A stretch of 64,000 nucleotides of DNA. Source: JAEZBP01 sp963832725 (GTDB lineage Bacteria; Myxococcota_A; Polyangia; Polyangiales; Sandaracinaceae). This document shows positions 8,631 through 17,977 of this stretch, in pieces (position 1 is the stretch's first letter; every line of letters starts with the position of its first letter). A program made the translations under genes and the position numbers. Below the pieces are notes generated by a model that searched no databases, had not been told where the DNA came from, and worked only from the letters and a program-made list of their open reading frames with translations. The stretch spans positions 2,542,001-2,606,000 of the forward strand of contig CAWHVG010000005.1 in the NCBI GenBank assembly GCA_963832725.1, written 5' to 3'.

Positions 8631-10679
8631 TCAGCGGCCCAGGACCATCACGCGGTCTTCGGCCAGCAGCCACACGCGGTCGGCGGCGTCCGTCTGCACG
8701 TCTCGGAGGGCGGTCACGGGGAGCCCGGCGTCCTCCCCGAGGATGCTCCACTCGCCGTCGCGGTGGACGACCAGCCCGTGGGACGAAGCGGCCCACAGGT
8801 TGCCGTTCAGATCGGTGGCGAGCTCGGTCGGCCGCGCCTCCTGCACGAACGCGGGCTGCCCGTAGTCGAAGCGCGTCCGGTCGTAGGCACCGAGCCCCTC
8901 GGCCGAGGCCACCCAGATGACCGAGTTGCCCACCGCCACGTCGCTCACGACCTCGCCGCGTACGCCGCGCGCCTCCCCGAAGATGACGGCCTGCGCGGCG
9001 CCGACGCGGATCAGCCCGGAGAGCGACGCCACCCAGGCGTTGCCGTCGGTGTCGAAGTCGATGGCGCTCACCTCGTCCGGCACCGGCAGCCCGCCCTGCT
9101 CTCGGTCGGCGCCGCGGTGGTGGTAGACGATCGTCTCCGCGTTCGGATCGATCACCGCGAACCCGCGCATCCGCTCGCCGCTGCCGTTCTCGCGCTGTAT
9201 GCGAGGCGCCACCCAGACCTTGCCGTCCGGCGCAACGCCGATGAAGGGCACTCCGGTGAGCTGCGTCGGCACCTCGATGGTGCGCTGGGCCAGCGGCGAC
9301 CAGCCGCCACCCGAGTTCTGGAAGAGGCGGACCACACCCGGGCCGGCCTCCGGCTCCAGCGTGAGCAGGACCGCGCCGTGAGGGCCGGTGGCGAGGGCCT
9401 GCGCGACCAGCCCGTCCGGCAGTCGCGAGCGGCGGAGCCGACCGTTCACCATCTTCGTCAGCTCTCCGTCCCGCGAGAGCATCCACACCGTGCGGCCGGA
9501 GTCGGTGGCGACCTGCAGGTGCTCCTCGGGGACCAGCGAGAGCGAGCGCAGCGCGCGCGGCGGCGAGGAGCGGCGGAGCCGGAGCACGCCACCGTTGGCG
9601 ATCGCGAGGTAGGCGTCCGCGCCGTCGACGAACGCCTCGTACACGTCGCCGGGCAGCTCGAGCTCGACCGGCTGCGCCGAGAAGCTCGGGGCGGACACCG
9701 TCGGGTGCCCTTCCGGGATCACCGCCAGCGACCTCGGCTCTTTCAGCACGTCCTCGTCGGCCGCCTCGGCCGGGTGATGCTCGGCGGCGGGCGTGATGCG
9801 CGCCCGGAAGCTGCGGACCGTGCCCTCGTGGCTCTCGAGCGGCGAGAGCCCCACCCCGTTGCCGGTCGGGCCGATGGCGACCGCGCGGCTCGGGCTGAGG
9901 AGGAGCACGTCGCGGCCGCGGCGCACCAGCTCGACCGCCGGACCGCCCAGGCCGGGCAGCGTGTAGCCGAACCAGGTCTCGCCGTCCCAGTAGGCGATCT
10001 TCGCGTCGGTGGGGCCCTGCACCAGCGCCATGATCTTGCCGGGCAGGACCGGCACTACGCTGCGCACGTAGCCGTCGGGGATGCCACCGCTGATCGGGTG
10101 CTCGCGGACGACGTCGCCCTCGACGTACCAGAGGCCGGCGGTCGTCCCGACCCAGAGCTGGCCCTCGGGGGTCGGCGCGAGCGTCGTGCAGTGAACGGGC
10201 TCGCCGAAGGCCTCCCAGCCATCCGAGGTGCGGCGCGCCACGCCGCCGAGCCCGCAGATCCAGAGCGTGCCGTCGGCGGTGCGGGCCATGTCGCTGACCG
10301 CGCCCACGTCCGGCACGCCTTCGACCGGCGCGGCCGTTCCGTCGGCCAGGCGGACCATCCCGCCGCCGGTCGCGATCAAGAGCGCGCCCTCGTCCTCTTC
10401 CAGCGCGCGCACGTCGTCGGAGGGCAACCCGGCGACCCGCTGCACCTCGGCCTCGCCGCCCTCGGCGTACTGGAGCAGGCCGAGATCGGTGGCGACGAAG
10501 ACGGAGTCCTCGGCCGCGATCACATCGCGCACGGTCTCCAGATCGGTCAGCGTCCGGACGCGCCGGCTCTGCGTATCGCCGAGGGACACGGTCGGCGTGG
10601 TCTCCTGCTCGCGGAGCGCGGTCGGCCCGCACGCGGTGGCCGAGAGGAGGCAAACGAAGAGCGGAACGACACGTCGCAA
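8631..10679 (-). CDS. beta-propeller lipoprotein (two-component-propeller-like repeats)
   Basis: 682 residues from ATG 10679. A lipoprotein signal ends LLSATAC with Cys17, so the protein is exported and lipid-anchored. The rest is a run of short blades with patterns such as VFVATDLGLLQY, LLIATGGGMVRLADG, LWICGLGGVARR, LWVGTTAGLWYV, AWVASLSGLIRV, IWVASAEGLGAYD and LWAASSHGLVVHRDG, the W-x-[AG]-[ST]-x-x-G-L pattern of two-component-regulator-type propellers. About ten or more blades suggest one or two propellers. There is no catalytic domain, kinase domain or TonB box, so it is probably a periplasmic or surface binding scaffold. Ligand unknown. No frameshifts, in contrast to many neighbours. 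Confidence 0.8.
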   Translation of the reverse strand: MRRVVPLFVCLLSATACGPTALREQETTPTVSLGDTQSRRVRTLTDLETVRDVIAAEDSVFVATDLGLLQYAEGGEAEVQRVAGLPSDDVRALEEDEGALLIATGGGMVRLADGTAAPVEGVPDVGAVSDMARTADGTLWICGLGGVARRTSDGWEAFGEPVHCTTLAPTPEGQLWVGTTAGLWYVEGDVVREHPISGGIPDGYVRSVVPVLPGKIMALVQGPTDAKIAYWDGETWFGYTLPGLGGPAVELVRRGRDVLLLSPSRAVAIGPTGNGVGLSPLESHEGTVRSFRARITPAAEHHPAEAADEDVLKEPRSLAVIPEGHPTVSAPSFSAQPVELELPGDVYEAFVDGADAYLAIANGGVLRLRRSSPPRALRSLSLVPEEHLQVATDSGRTVWMLSRDGELTKMVNGRLRRSRLPDGLVAQALATGPHGAVLLTLEPEAGPGVVRLFQNSGGGWSPLAQRTIEVPTQLTGVPFIGVAPDGKVWVAPRIQRENGSGERMRGFAVIDPNAETIVYHHRGADREQGGLPVPDEVSAIDFDTDGNAWVASLSGLIRVGAAQAVIFGEARGVRGEVVSDVAVGNSVIWVASAEGLGAYDRTRFDYGQPAFVQEARPTELATDLNGNLWAASSHGLVVHRDGEWSILGEDAGLPVTALRDVQTDAADRVWLLAEDRVMVLGR

Positions 10680-10904
10680 GGAACACCTCGTGGGCTGGCC
10701 CCCGGCTGAGCAATCCGGGCTGGGGAGCGCCCCGGGCGTAGCCTCCGCATCGACCGGCTGTCAATGCCCAGAGCCCGCGATGACCGGCGTCGCATCATCT
10801 CGATGTGCGAGGCGCGAGTCGTGATGCAGATCGCGGAGCGCGACGGGATCCAGGTGCGGCTCGGGTCGTGCTCGGGAGCGGTCGTCACGACGCGCTCGAA
10901 GGGC

Positions 10905-11241
10905 TCAGCGCTTCCGGCGCGGCGCGACCGCTCCCGCCGCGATACCCCGCTCGATCCACGCGCGCAGCTCGCTCTCGGCGCGCAGGCCCTCGAGCTCGAC
11001 GCGTACGAAGCCGCGCATCGTCCGTCGGCCCGAGCTCCATCGGGGTGACGTGCGGGAGCTCGAGCAGCCGCTCGCGGTCGGCCTTGGCGACGCGGAAGAG
11101 GACTCCGTCCGCGCCGACCGAGCAGCACATGGAGCCGTCGACCATGAACGCGAGCCCGCCCATCACGACCTTCTCCTCCACGCCGCCGCGCCCCGCCAGG
11201 ACGGCTCGCACCCGCGCCGCCGCTCCTTCGTCGTACGCCAT
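10905..11241 (-). CDS. TfoX N-terminal domain protein (one frameshift)
   Basis: About 112 residues. ATG 11241 lies seven bases after GGGAGG. The start MAYDEGAAARVRAVL, then EEKVVMGGLAFMVDGSMCC and VLFRVAKADRERLLEL match the TfoX_N family (YdhA/CyaY-like fold). Near 11036 the frame shifts, after which TMRGFVRVELEGLRAE and the tail ending PRRKR finish the domain at a TGA at 10905. The family includes the competence regulator TfoX, but short stand-alone TfoX_N proteins are common and their role is unknown; no competence function is claimed. Divergent from the small lipoprotein at 11571. Confidence 0.75.
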
Positions 11242-11570
11242 TCGATCCGCCTCCCGCTCGCCGAAGACGAGCACCATAGCGCGAGCCCAGCAGTCCGTTG
11301 AAGAACCTCGCTCCTCGGCTTTCGGGACGACCCGTCTGAGCGCTCGTCCATCCTCGCGAATGCGTCGGCACTTGCTCGTCGGCCTGAACACTCCGCCGGG
11401 CCGTCGCGCTCCGGAGTCCTTCGGGCTCGGTACTTCGACGGACTGCCAGCGCGCTGGACGCATGACCGTACGCGCCCGAACAGCGGGCCGAAGCCAGGGT
11501 TACCAGATGGTTGCAGCCAGGTTGCTTCCGTAGGGCCGCCCAGCGACGCTCGCGAGCGGGAGGCATGACG
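11242..11570. other. divergent intergenic region, no gene recognised
   Basis: 329 bases between the TfoX-N gene and the small lipoprotein gene. Open frames here extend those genes upstream or are compositional; none has family-like sequence. No repeat, terminator hairpin or clear promoter pair was found, although promoters for both genes must lie here. Confidence 0.5.
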
Positions 11571-12014
11571 ATGCGGACGCGTGCTCGAGGGGTCGTTTTA
11601 TTGGCCGCGGGGCTCTTGCTCGGTCTCGCGTGCGGCGACGGGATGAGCATGATGGGGGACGCCATGGTCGACGCGGGCCAGACGCTCGTGGACGCCGGGC
11701 AGCACCTCGACGCCGCCGGGGACGCGATGACGCCCGATGCCGCCGCGCAGCCGATGGTCGTCACCGCCGACTGCACAGCTCAGGACGGCTCCCTCTACTA
11801 CGCCGACGCCTACGTCGACATCGACCCCGCGACGGTCCACCACGTGGAAGCGATCATGTGCGATCTCGAGGGCACGTTGTCGGGAACGGGCGGGTTTCCG
11901 TGCACCTCGGCCGCGCCGCGCTTCAGCGCCACCCGGATTCGCGTCCTCTGCGGCAGCGGCGATCCGACCATGAGCGGGTACCGCTATCGCACCGTGCGCT
12001 TCGTGATCAATTAG
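11571..12014 (+). CDS. small secreted lipoprotein of unknown function
   Basis: 147 residues from ATG 11571, chosen over ATG 11565 because GGGAGG at 11558-11563 is correctly spaced only for the later codon. The signal sequence VVLLAAGLLLGLAC ends in a lipobox Cys near residue 21. A Met/Asp/Ala-rich linker (VDAGQTLVDAGQHLDAAGD) leads to a mature domain of about 90 residues with four Cys (TADCTAQDG, IMCDLEG, GFPCTSAA, RVLCGSG) that could form two disulfides. No family recognised. The linker style is that of the other lipoproteins in this window. Confidence 0.65.
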   Translation: MRTRARGVVLLAAGLLLGLACGDGMSMMGDAMVDAGQTLVDAGQHLDAAGDAMTPDAAAQPMVVTADCTAQDGSLYYADAYVDIDPATVHHVEAIMCDLEGTLSGTGGFPCTSAAPRFSATRIRVLCGSGDPTMSGYRYRTVRFVIN

Positions 12015-12067
12015 CAAGAGCGGCCGCCGCGTGATGGAGCCCGGTCCCCGCGCCATACTCCTCGACC

Positions 12068-12820
12068 ATGTCCACGACCGTGCTCACGTCCTTCCTCGCC
12101 AGCACCGCCCGGCTCGGTCAGGGGGTGATGACCCGACCGGCGGTGCGCCGGCCCGAGCAGCGCTTGCGGCTCTACGAGTTCGAGGCCTGCCCCTTCTGCC
12201 GGAAGGTCCGCGACGCGCTCACGCATCTCGATCTCGAGGCGCTGGTCCTTCCCTGCCCGAAGGGCGGCGAGGTCTATCGGCCGGAGGTCGTCGAGCGCGG
12301 CGGCAAGGCGCTCTTTCCGTACCTCGAGGATCCGAACACCGGCGCGTCGATGTACGAGTCGGACGCGATCATCGGCTACCTCTACCGGACCTACGCGCGC
12401 GCCAAGCCGCCGCTCCTATTCCGGGCGTCGCCGCTGAACACGCTGAGCTCGATGCTCGCCTCGGCGGCGCGGCCGATGGCGGGCGGGCGGCATCGCGAGG
12501 CGAATCGACCCGAGCAGCCGCTCGAGCTCTGGTCGTTCGAGGCGAGCCCCTACAGCCGGCTCGTGCGCGAGCGCCTCTGCGAGCTGGAGCTGCCCTACGT
12601 GCTGCACAACGTCGGCCGCGCGAGCCTGGCGGAGCATCTGCCGATCGGCGCCCGCACCCTGCTCCGCTACGAGCCGCGGCCGAGCACCGAGGCGCGGCGC
12701 GAGCTCGCGAGGCGCGCCGGCCGTTTGCAGGTGCCCTACCTCGAGGATCCCAACACCGGCGCGGCGCTCCTCGAGTCGGACGCCATCCGCCGCTACCTCG
12801 ACCAGACCTACGCGCTCTGA
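12068..12820 (+). CDS. tandem glutathione S-transferase N-terminal (thioredoxin-fold) protein
   Basis: 250 residues from ATG 12068. Two thioredoxin-like GST-N domains in a row: residues ~35-115 start RLYEFEACPFCRKVR with a CPFC redox motif, and residues ~155-250 start LWSFEASPYSRLVRERL with SPYS instead. Both halves share the glutathione-binding end PYLEDPNTGAxxxESDAI, at about 93-110 and 228-245, showing internal duplication. The fused arrangement without a C-terminal helical GST domain is known in phototrophs and some bacteria. Only the first half can do Cys redox chemistry; the second may only bind glutathione or support the dimer-like fold. Cytoplasmic. Confidence 0.8.
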   Translation: MSTTVLTSFLASTARLGQGVMTRPAVRRPEQRLRLYEFEACPFCRKVRDALTHLDLEALVLPCPKGGEVYRPEVVERGGKALFPYLEDPNTGASMYESDAIIGYLYRTYARAKPPLLFRASPLNTLSSMLASAARPMAGGRHREANRPEQPLELWSFEASPYSRLVRERLCELELPYVLHNVGRASLAEHLPIGARTLLRYEPRPSTEARRELARRAGRLQVPYLEDPNTGAALLESDAIRRYLDQTYAL

Positions 12821-13046
12821 CAGTATCGCGGTTCGCGTCGTCGAGCGCGCGTGCGGCCGGCACCCGATTGTCGGCACACCTTTCGACCGGGCCCGACATC
12901 GCCTCGTCGTCCCTTGCACGCAGCCCGCTCGGAGCGACCGCGGCGACTTGGACGAGTGACCTCGGTGCTCACTGGGGACCCGCGTGGACGCCACGCCGCA
13001 CTGAGCGCCTCCACGGTCGCCATTCACACGGGTCGGATGCCTCGGG

Positions 13047-14890
13047 TCAGAGGAACTCGTGGGAGACACACCACCAGCCGTAGCCGCGGCACTGCCCGGT
13101 GCAGCGCGCACCGTCGCAGCCCACGGCGCTGTACCCTGAGAGGCAGGCGCATCCCCCGCCGGACGAGCAGGTGCTGAACGCCGGGCACGTGCTGCCGTCC
13201 GCACAGGAGACCATGAAGTTCGGCTCGCCGCACGAGGTCATGAAGGAGTCGGGATAGTCGCAGCTCGAGGAGGGGCATGGATCGCCTTCGCAGGTGGCCG
13301 CTTGCATGCCCGGCCCGGCATCGCAGGTGCCGGTGTGGTGGTTGCAGACCGAGCCCACCGGGCAATAGCCTCGTCCGCAGAGCGTCACGAAGTCGGCTGC
13401 ACCACAGCTCGCCGGAACACAGGCGTAGTCTGGATAGGCGCAGTCGCTGGTGCACGCCTCGCCCGTCGAGCATCGGACGCTGGTGAAGCCGCTGTTGCAG
13501 ACGCAGTCTCCTCCCTGACACGACGCGTGCGCCGGGCAGAAGGTGTCGCCGCAGGCCACGCCGAAGCTCGCCGCGCCGCAAGAGGCGCCGCACGCGCCGC
13601 AGTCGTCCGGGCAGCTCGAGCAGTTCTCCATCGCCGACACGTCACAGCGACCGTCGCCGCAGGAGTCGGGCTTCGTGCAGTCGGCGCACGTGGTGTGGAC
13701 TCCGAACATCCACACGTGGTCCCGGTCGCCGCTCGACGGGAAGGGATAGTCCGTGCGGTCGTACTGGGCGGCGAGAGAGTAGACCTTGTAGATGGCGAAA
13801 TCTCCGGGCGTCGGTGGCGTCGTGATCTCGAGCATCACCGTCTCCCCGTTGTTGACCTGCACCACGTCGCCGTCACCCGGTAGCACGACCCGGAAGCCGG
13901 CGGCGGACCTCTGCGTGACGATGCCGACGAACCAATCGTCGCGCGGCTGCAGTGACCAGGCGGTCAGAGGCACGCTCGTCGTCGTGCCCGCGGGTAGCGT
14001 CACCCAGTCGCTCTCGGTGGAGGTGTCGTAGTAGTCGTCGGTGGCCGGAAGGCATGGATCGCCGCCGGCCGCTGCGGCTTCATTGTTCCACACACGTTCG
14101 AAGGAGAAGCCGCCTTCGTCACTGTATGCCCGTCCGAGCGCAGACGTCTGGCAGCGGCCTGCCGTCAAGAGACCATCGAGGGCACGGCGGGTGCGCCGGC
14201 GACCGTCGCGGCGGCTCCAGCGAGACGAACGTCGCGAGGTCGAGTCGGAGGCGTTCCACGTTCTCGTGGCTCGCCGTCATGGTCAGCCCGTGGAAGTCGT
14301 CGAGTCCGTCCTGCGTACAGCGCTGCGCGAAGGCGAGGGCGTCCAGGCCGCCCGAATCGAGGAAGGTGTGCGCACCCAGCAGCGAGCTGCAGCCGGACCA
14401 ATAGGAGGCGCTGGGCGGGAAGAAGAAGAGGTAGATGGTCCGCCCGTCCGGCGACGCTTCCGGGTGGTCAGCGAGGACGCCGTTCACGTAGTCGCGCAGC
14501 GCCTAGTGGTCCTATGAGCTGGGACCGTTCCCCGGTGAGTGGAGCGTCGGTGTGGCCGCCATCGCGTCGAGGCCGTAGTCGCCGCCGACCTGCCGCAGCC
14601 ACTCGCTGGTCAGCACCGTATCGACGAACGAGAAGAGCCGGTCCGGGTCCGGGTCGACCGGTCCGACGAAGGCGAACCGAGGTCCGGAGCTCCGTGTCGC
14701 GGCGAGCGCGCTCTTCGAGCACGGGGTGGGGGCGGTGGTGACCAGTGCCCCGGGATCCGAGCTCAGCGCGACCGGTCCGGCGTCGCTTCCTCGCCGGCTG
14801 GTGTGAGCAGGCGGTGAGGAGCAGCGCGAGCAGCGTCGCTCCTGCTTTGGCAACGGGCAAAGTGCATGGCGCGTAGCGAATGAAAGTCAT
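13047..14890 (-). pseudogene. Cys-rich lipoprotein gene, broken by frameshifts and two in-frame TAG codons
   Basis: The start at 14890 (or GTG 14893) gives a signal sequence ending LLALLLTAC. The frame shifts near 14810; RFAFVGPVDPDPDRLFSFVD follows, then at about 14503-14514 two TAG codons six bases apart interrupt the frame before ALRDYVNGVLADHPEASPDG. Another shift near 14175-14200 leads to the intact 373-codon part (14168 to 13047). That part has a beta-rich N-terminal domain ending near the predicted NCSSCPDDCGACG and then four Cys-rich EGF-like modules of about 45 residues (SCGAADFVTLCGRGYCPVGS and similar). Secreted surface protein of unknown function. The two nonsense codons are not explained by simple indels, so true decay is possible. 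Confidence 0.6.
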
Positions 14891-15410
14891 CACCGTCCTC
14901 TGTGCATCTCACGAGAGCCCCCCGATCACCCAGAGTCGTATACGGCCCCCATAGGAGTGTTCGCCCTCGCATACTTGCGAGTCACTTTCGCACAATCGTG
15001 AAGCGGTTCGGCGTCGTCGCGGTGCTACAGCGTCGGCGCTACCAACGATGCGGTCCGAGGCGCACGTGCCGCCGCAGACGCCCTTCGTCACCGACGCGCG
15101 CACACTCGAGGGCCTTCGGGGCCGACGTCGGGCTTTCTCGAATCCGGGCGGTGAGAGACGACGCCGGCACCTAGTCGATCCTCACGCCGCACGCTCGTCG
15201 TGACGCTCGAAGCGCAGCGATCCGGGTGACGCAGACGCGCTGGCGCCGATCAGCGCGCGGGGCTTCTCGAGGTGCATTCGCCTGCTTCGTGTTTGCGTTC
15301 GCGTACCTGCGATCCTCTTTCGCGATTTCGAGAGCTGATCGCCATCGCCTACGACGTGGTAGGGCATCGGCGCTCCCCCGAGGTCGTCCGATACGCGACG
15401 AAGGTGCGCA
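14891..15410. other. no intact gene; short plus-strand coding fragment at the right end
   Basis: Roughly 500 bases upstream of the broken Cys-rich gene. At about 15330-15410 a plus-strand frame reads RELIAIAYDVVGHRRSPEV and then ends in a TGA; it looks protein-like but has no clear start and belongs to no family I recognise. The rest shows no coding bias that I can defend, no hairpin and no repeat. Confidence 0.4.
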
Positions 15411-15559
15411 TCTGACGTCGCCGGCTCTTCGGGTCCCGCCGTCGCGCGACCACGGAAGGCGCGGGTGCGCGGTCCTGGTCCCCGCGATCGGCCGGCTCCT
15501 GCAGGGCGCCATCGCGCACCGGGGCAGGACACTGCGGGGCCCCGCGGAGGCCGCCGATC

Positions 15560-16053
15560 GCCACCCCCGAGACCCTCGCCTGGGATCCCGACGGCAAACG
15601 CTCTGGGTGCTCGCCTGGGCCCTGGCTTCGGGCTGGGGCTCGCCGTCGCACTCGCTGATCTACCGGCTCGTCCCGGGCAACGAGGAGGCTCCTGGTTCCG
15701 CCTCGACCGAAAGAGGACGCCGAACTACCTCGCCGGCACCGCGAGCGGCCCCTGCGTCGACGCAGAGGACGGCGGGTTGCAGTTCCTCGATCCCGAGACC
15801 CTGGCCCCGGTCCGTGCGCTGGAGCTGCCCGGCGAGCTGACCGGTCGCGGCGCCTCGCCGGACGGATCCTCGACTCGTGGCGCTGACGCAGGAGCCCGAA
15901 GAGCGCGGGCTTTGCCAGCTCTTCGACGTGGAATCGGGCGAGGAGCGGGCCCGTGTATCGCTCGACGGGCCGGGGTTCAAAGTCCAATGGTCGCGCAGCG
16001 GCGACGCCTTCGTCTTTCACTCCGGAGATCGGATCCACGTCTACGGCGCGTGA
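15560..16053 (+). pseudogene. propeller/WD-like repeat protein fragment in several frames
   Basis: Pieces of a repeat protein lie in order on the plus strand in different frames: TPETLAWDPDGKRSG near 15565, GSWFRLDRKRTPNYL then GGLQFLDPETLAPVRALEL near 15690-15830, and VALTQEPEERGLCQLFDVES followed by VQWSRSGDAFVFHSGDRIHV, ending at TGA 16053. The repeated S/D-P-D-G and W-S-x-x-G-D elements are typical of WD40/TolB-like propeller blades. No start codon with a ribosome site can be assigned. Either a decayed gene or a poorly assembled one. Confidence 0.5.
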
Positions 16054-16229
16054 CCGATGAAGCCGCGGACGGCGCGCTCCCGGGGAGCGCCGTCCGCTCA
16101 GGGATCGCGTCGCTCGAACCTCGACCTCGAGCCTCGACTTGACGCAAGGGTTCGGATAAGGCGTCGAGATGGCCGTCCGGACGGAATCGTGAGTGAGCGA
16201 CGTGCGGCCTTCTTCGCCCGGGTGCGCGC

Positions 16230-16754
16230 TACGAGAACGTGGCGCCCCGGATCGGACACCTGCTGGTGGCGTCGAATAACGCCACGGATCCGGAGACGCT
16301 TGCGGCATCGTCGCGCGGGCCCTTGGAGTATCGACGTCGAGGCGAAGAGCGAGTGCGGGCTCTACGTCGATGGACGGCCGACCGCCGCGCCCTCTACAGT
16401 GACGGGCCGAGCGGTCAGCTCCGCTCCGCAGCGGCACGCGTGTGGTTCGAGCGCTCGGGGTCGCGCCGCCGAATCAAGTGGACGGCTTCCACCTCATCTC
16501 TCTGGACCTCAATGCCTGGGCCCGGTGGAACCTCGTCGTCTCCTATGAGTACTCCCTTCGCGACGCCAGGTCTAGTCACCATACTCGTGAGCCCCTTGCT
16601 CATGGCCGTAGGCATTGCCGTGGCCGCGATCGCTGAAAGCACTGCCGTGGCTATCGCGGGTGGGATCACCGCCGGAGTCGGCGGGGCAACGCTCTTCGGA
16701 GGTATGGGGCTTCTTTTCTCGGGCGTTCAGACGCCAGTCGTGCGTTTCGAATAG
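16230..16754 (+). pseudogene. hypothetical membrane-protein remnant with Gly/Ala-rich hydrophobic end
   Basis: Plus-strand pieces in shifting frames: PRIGHLLVASNNATDPETL, then SIDVEAKSECGLYVDGR, then DGFHLISLDLNAWARWNLVV, and after another shift near 16555 TPFATPGLVTILVSPLLMAV with an alternating Gly/Ala hydrophobic stretch (GGITAGVGGATLFGGMGLLF), ending at 16754. The end could form two transmembrane helices. No family was recognised, and the start is not defined. Confidence 0.4.
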
Positions 16755-17246
16755 GCGAAAGGCCGCGTGAGAGCCGAGGTCCTTCGACTCGGTCGGCGAC
16801 GGAAACGGGGCGGATTCCTGCTGAGCGCCCTGGTGGACGCGGGGAGATACGGAGCGGCGATCGATGCGCGGCGGAGCTCCTCGACGGAGAGGGCCGGCAA
16901 CTCACGGTGCCAACGCGACGCTCTTGCCCGCGCGCTCGAGTCGCGACCTCGAGCTCGAAGCGGACGACACTCGCGAGGGCCGTGGAGCGTTGTCGCCGCG
17001 CTGGAAGGGTCGGTTGGAGCCGCCGGCCGGAGATTGCCGATTGAGAGCGGCTGTACTGGCTCCTCTTCGCCGCCGAAAAGCGGTGGGGACACAGTCCCGC
17101 GGTCTTGCGCGACATCGCGTCTTTCCAGGCTCCGGATTTCCGACCTCCGACCCACTCGGAGACGGCGGATTCCCGACCAGCATTTCCCTTCTCTGCCCCA
17201 CGAGATTGGCGAGAGAGCGGCCGACCCCACGTTCACAGAGTTGGGC
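16755..17246. other. intergenic stretch without recognisable gene
   Basis: Nearly 500 bases before the CbrC-family gene. Several long open frames exist on both strands, but all are GC-driven and none resembles a known family or has a ribosome site. No repeats or hairpins of note. It belongs to the poorly preserved 14-18 kb zone. Confidence 0.4.
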
Positions 17247-17919
17247 ATGTCCTTCCCGCTCTACGAGGCGCCGGCGTCTTCGTGCGGCCGCTACGTCGGG
17301 CGCGGCCTCTGCGCCGTGTCGGGCGAAGAAGAGGCGCACTGCTTCGAGGTGGACGTCCTCGTTCGCGCCCTGCGCGAAGTGTGGGAGCTCCAACCCGCTG
17401 AAGAGCGAGCCTTCGGTCTGCGAGGCCTGCGGTGCCGCCGTCGACGCGGCGGATGCGGACGACGATATTCTCGCCGGGTATGCCGCCGTGCACGGAGACG
17501 GGGCGGTCTTCGTGGTCGACACGGAGCTCGGCATGGTCACACCGGCGCTCGCGCGGCGAGGGCACACGCGTGGAGCGACCGGTCTCGACTCAGGCCGACC
17601 TCGAAGAGAGCGGCTGCGCCCTGCAGGAGAACGCCGAGGGTCGAGTCGAGGCCATCGTCCCGAGCGAGCTCCTGTGGGCGCTGGTGAAGACGCCGCCGTA
17701 CACGACCTGGCAAGGCGAACGGTGGCTCTTCCACTGCGGCCGCCCGATGGTCTTCGTCGGAGAGCACACGCCCGAGGAGCTGGAGTCGTTTTCCCTGACC
17801 GAACGTGCAGAGGCCGACCTGGACGCGTTCCGACATTGATGGGGAGCGACGCGGAGGGCTTCATGGTCTTCCGCTGCGCGTCCTGCGGCCGCCACCGCTT
17901 CCACGTCGACCTGCCCTGA
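17247..17919 (+). CDS. CbrC family (UPF0167) protein, three frameshifts
   Basis: ATG 17247 opens SFPLYEAPASSCGRYVGRG, the typical CbrC beginning. A shift near 17370 continues with FAPCAKCGSSNPLKSEPSVC and DDILAGYAAVHGDGAVFVVD; another near 17575 leads to LEESGCALQENAEGRVEAIV, ELLWALVKTPPYTTWQGERW and FHCGRPMVFVGEHTPEEL; the last, near 17835, gives EGFMVFRCASCGRHRFHVDL before the stop at 17919. The Cys pairs and the TPPYTTWQGERWLFHCG signature identify the family, whose E. coli member is linked to colicin E2 tolerance; its biochemical role is unknown. Order and completeness favour assembly errors. Confidence 0.72.
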
Positions 17920-17977
17920 CACCGGCGTGCTCGACACCCCGGCTCCACGGGGGAGGGCGGGTGAAGTCGGCACACCC

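Noticed and set aside
10905..11241. competence regulator TfoX
   Set aside because: Only the N-terminal domain is present, and no competence genes are nearby, so the gene symbol was not assigned.
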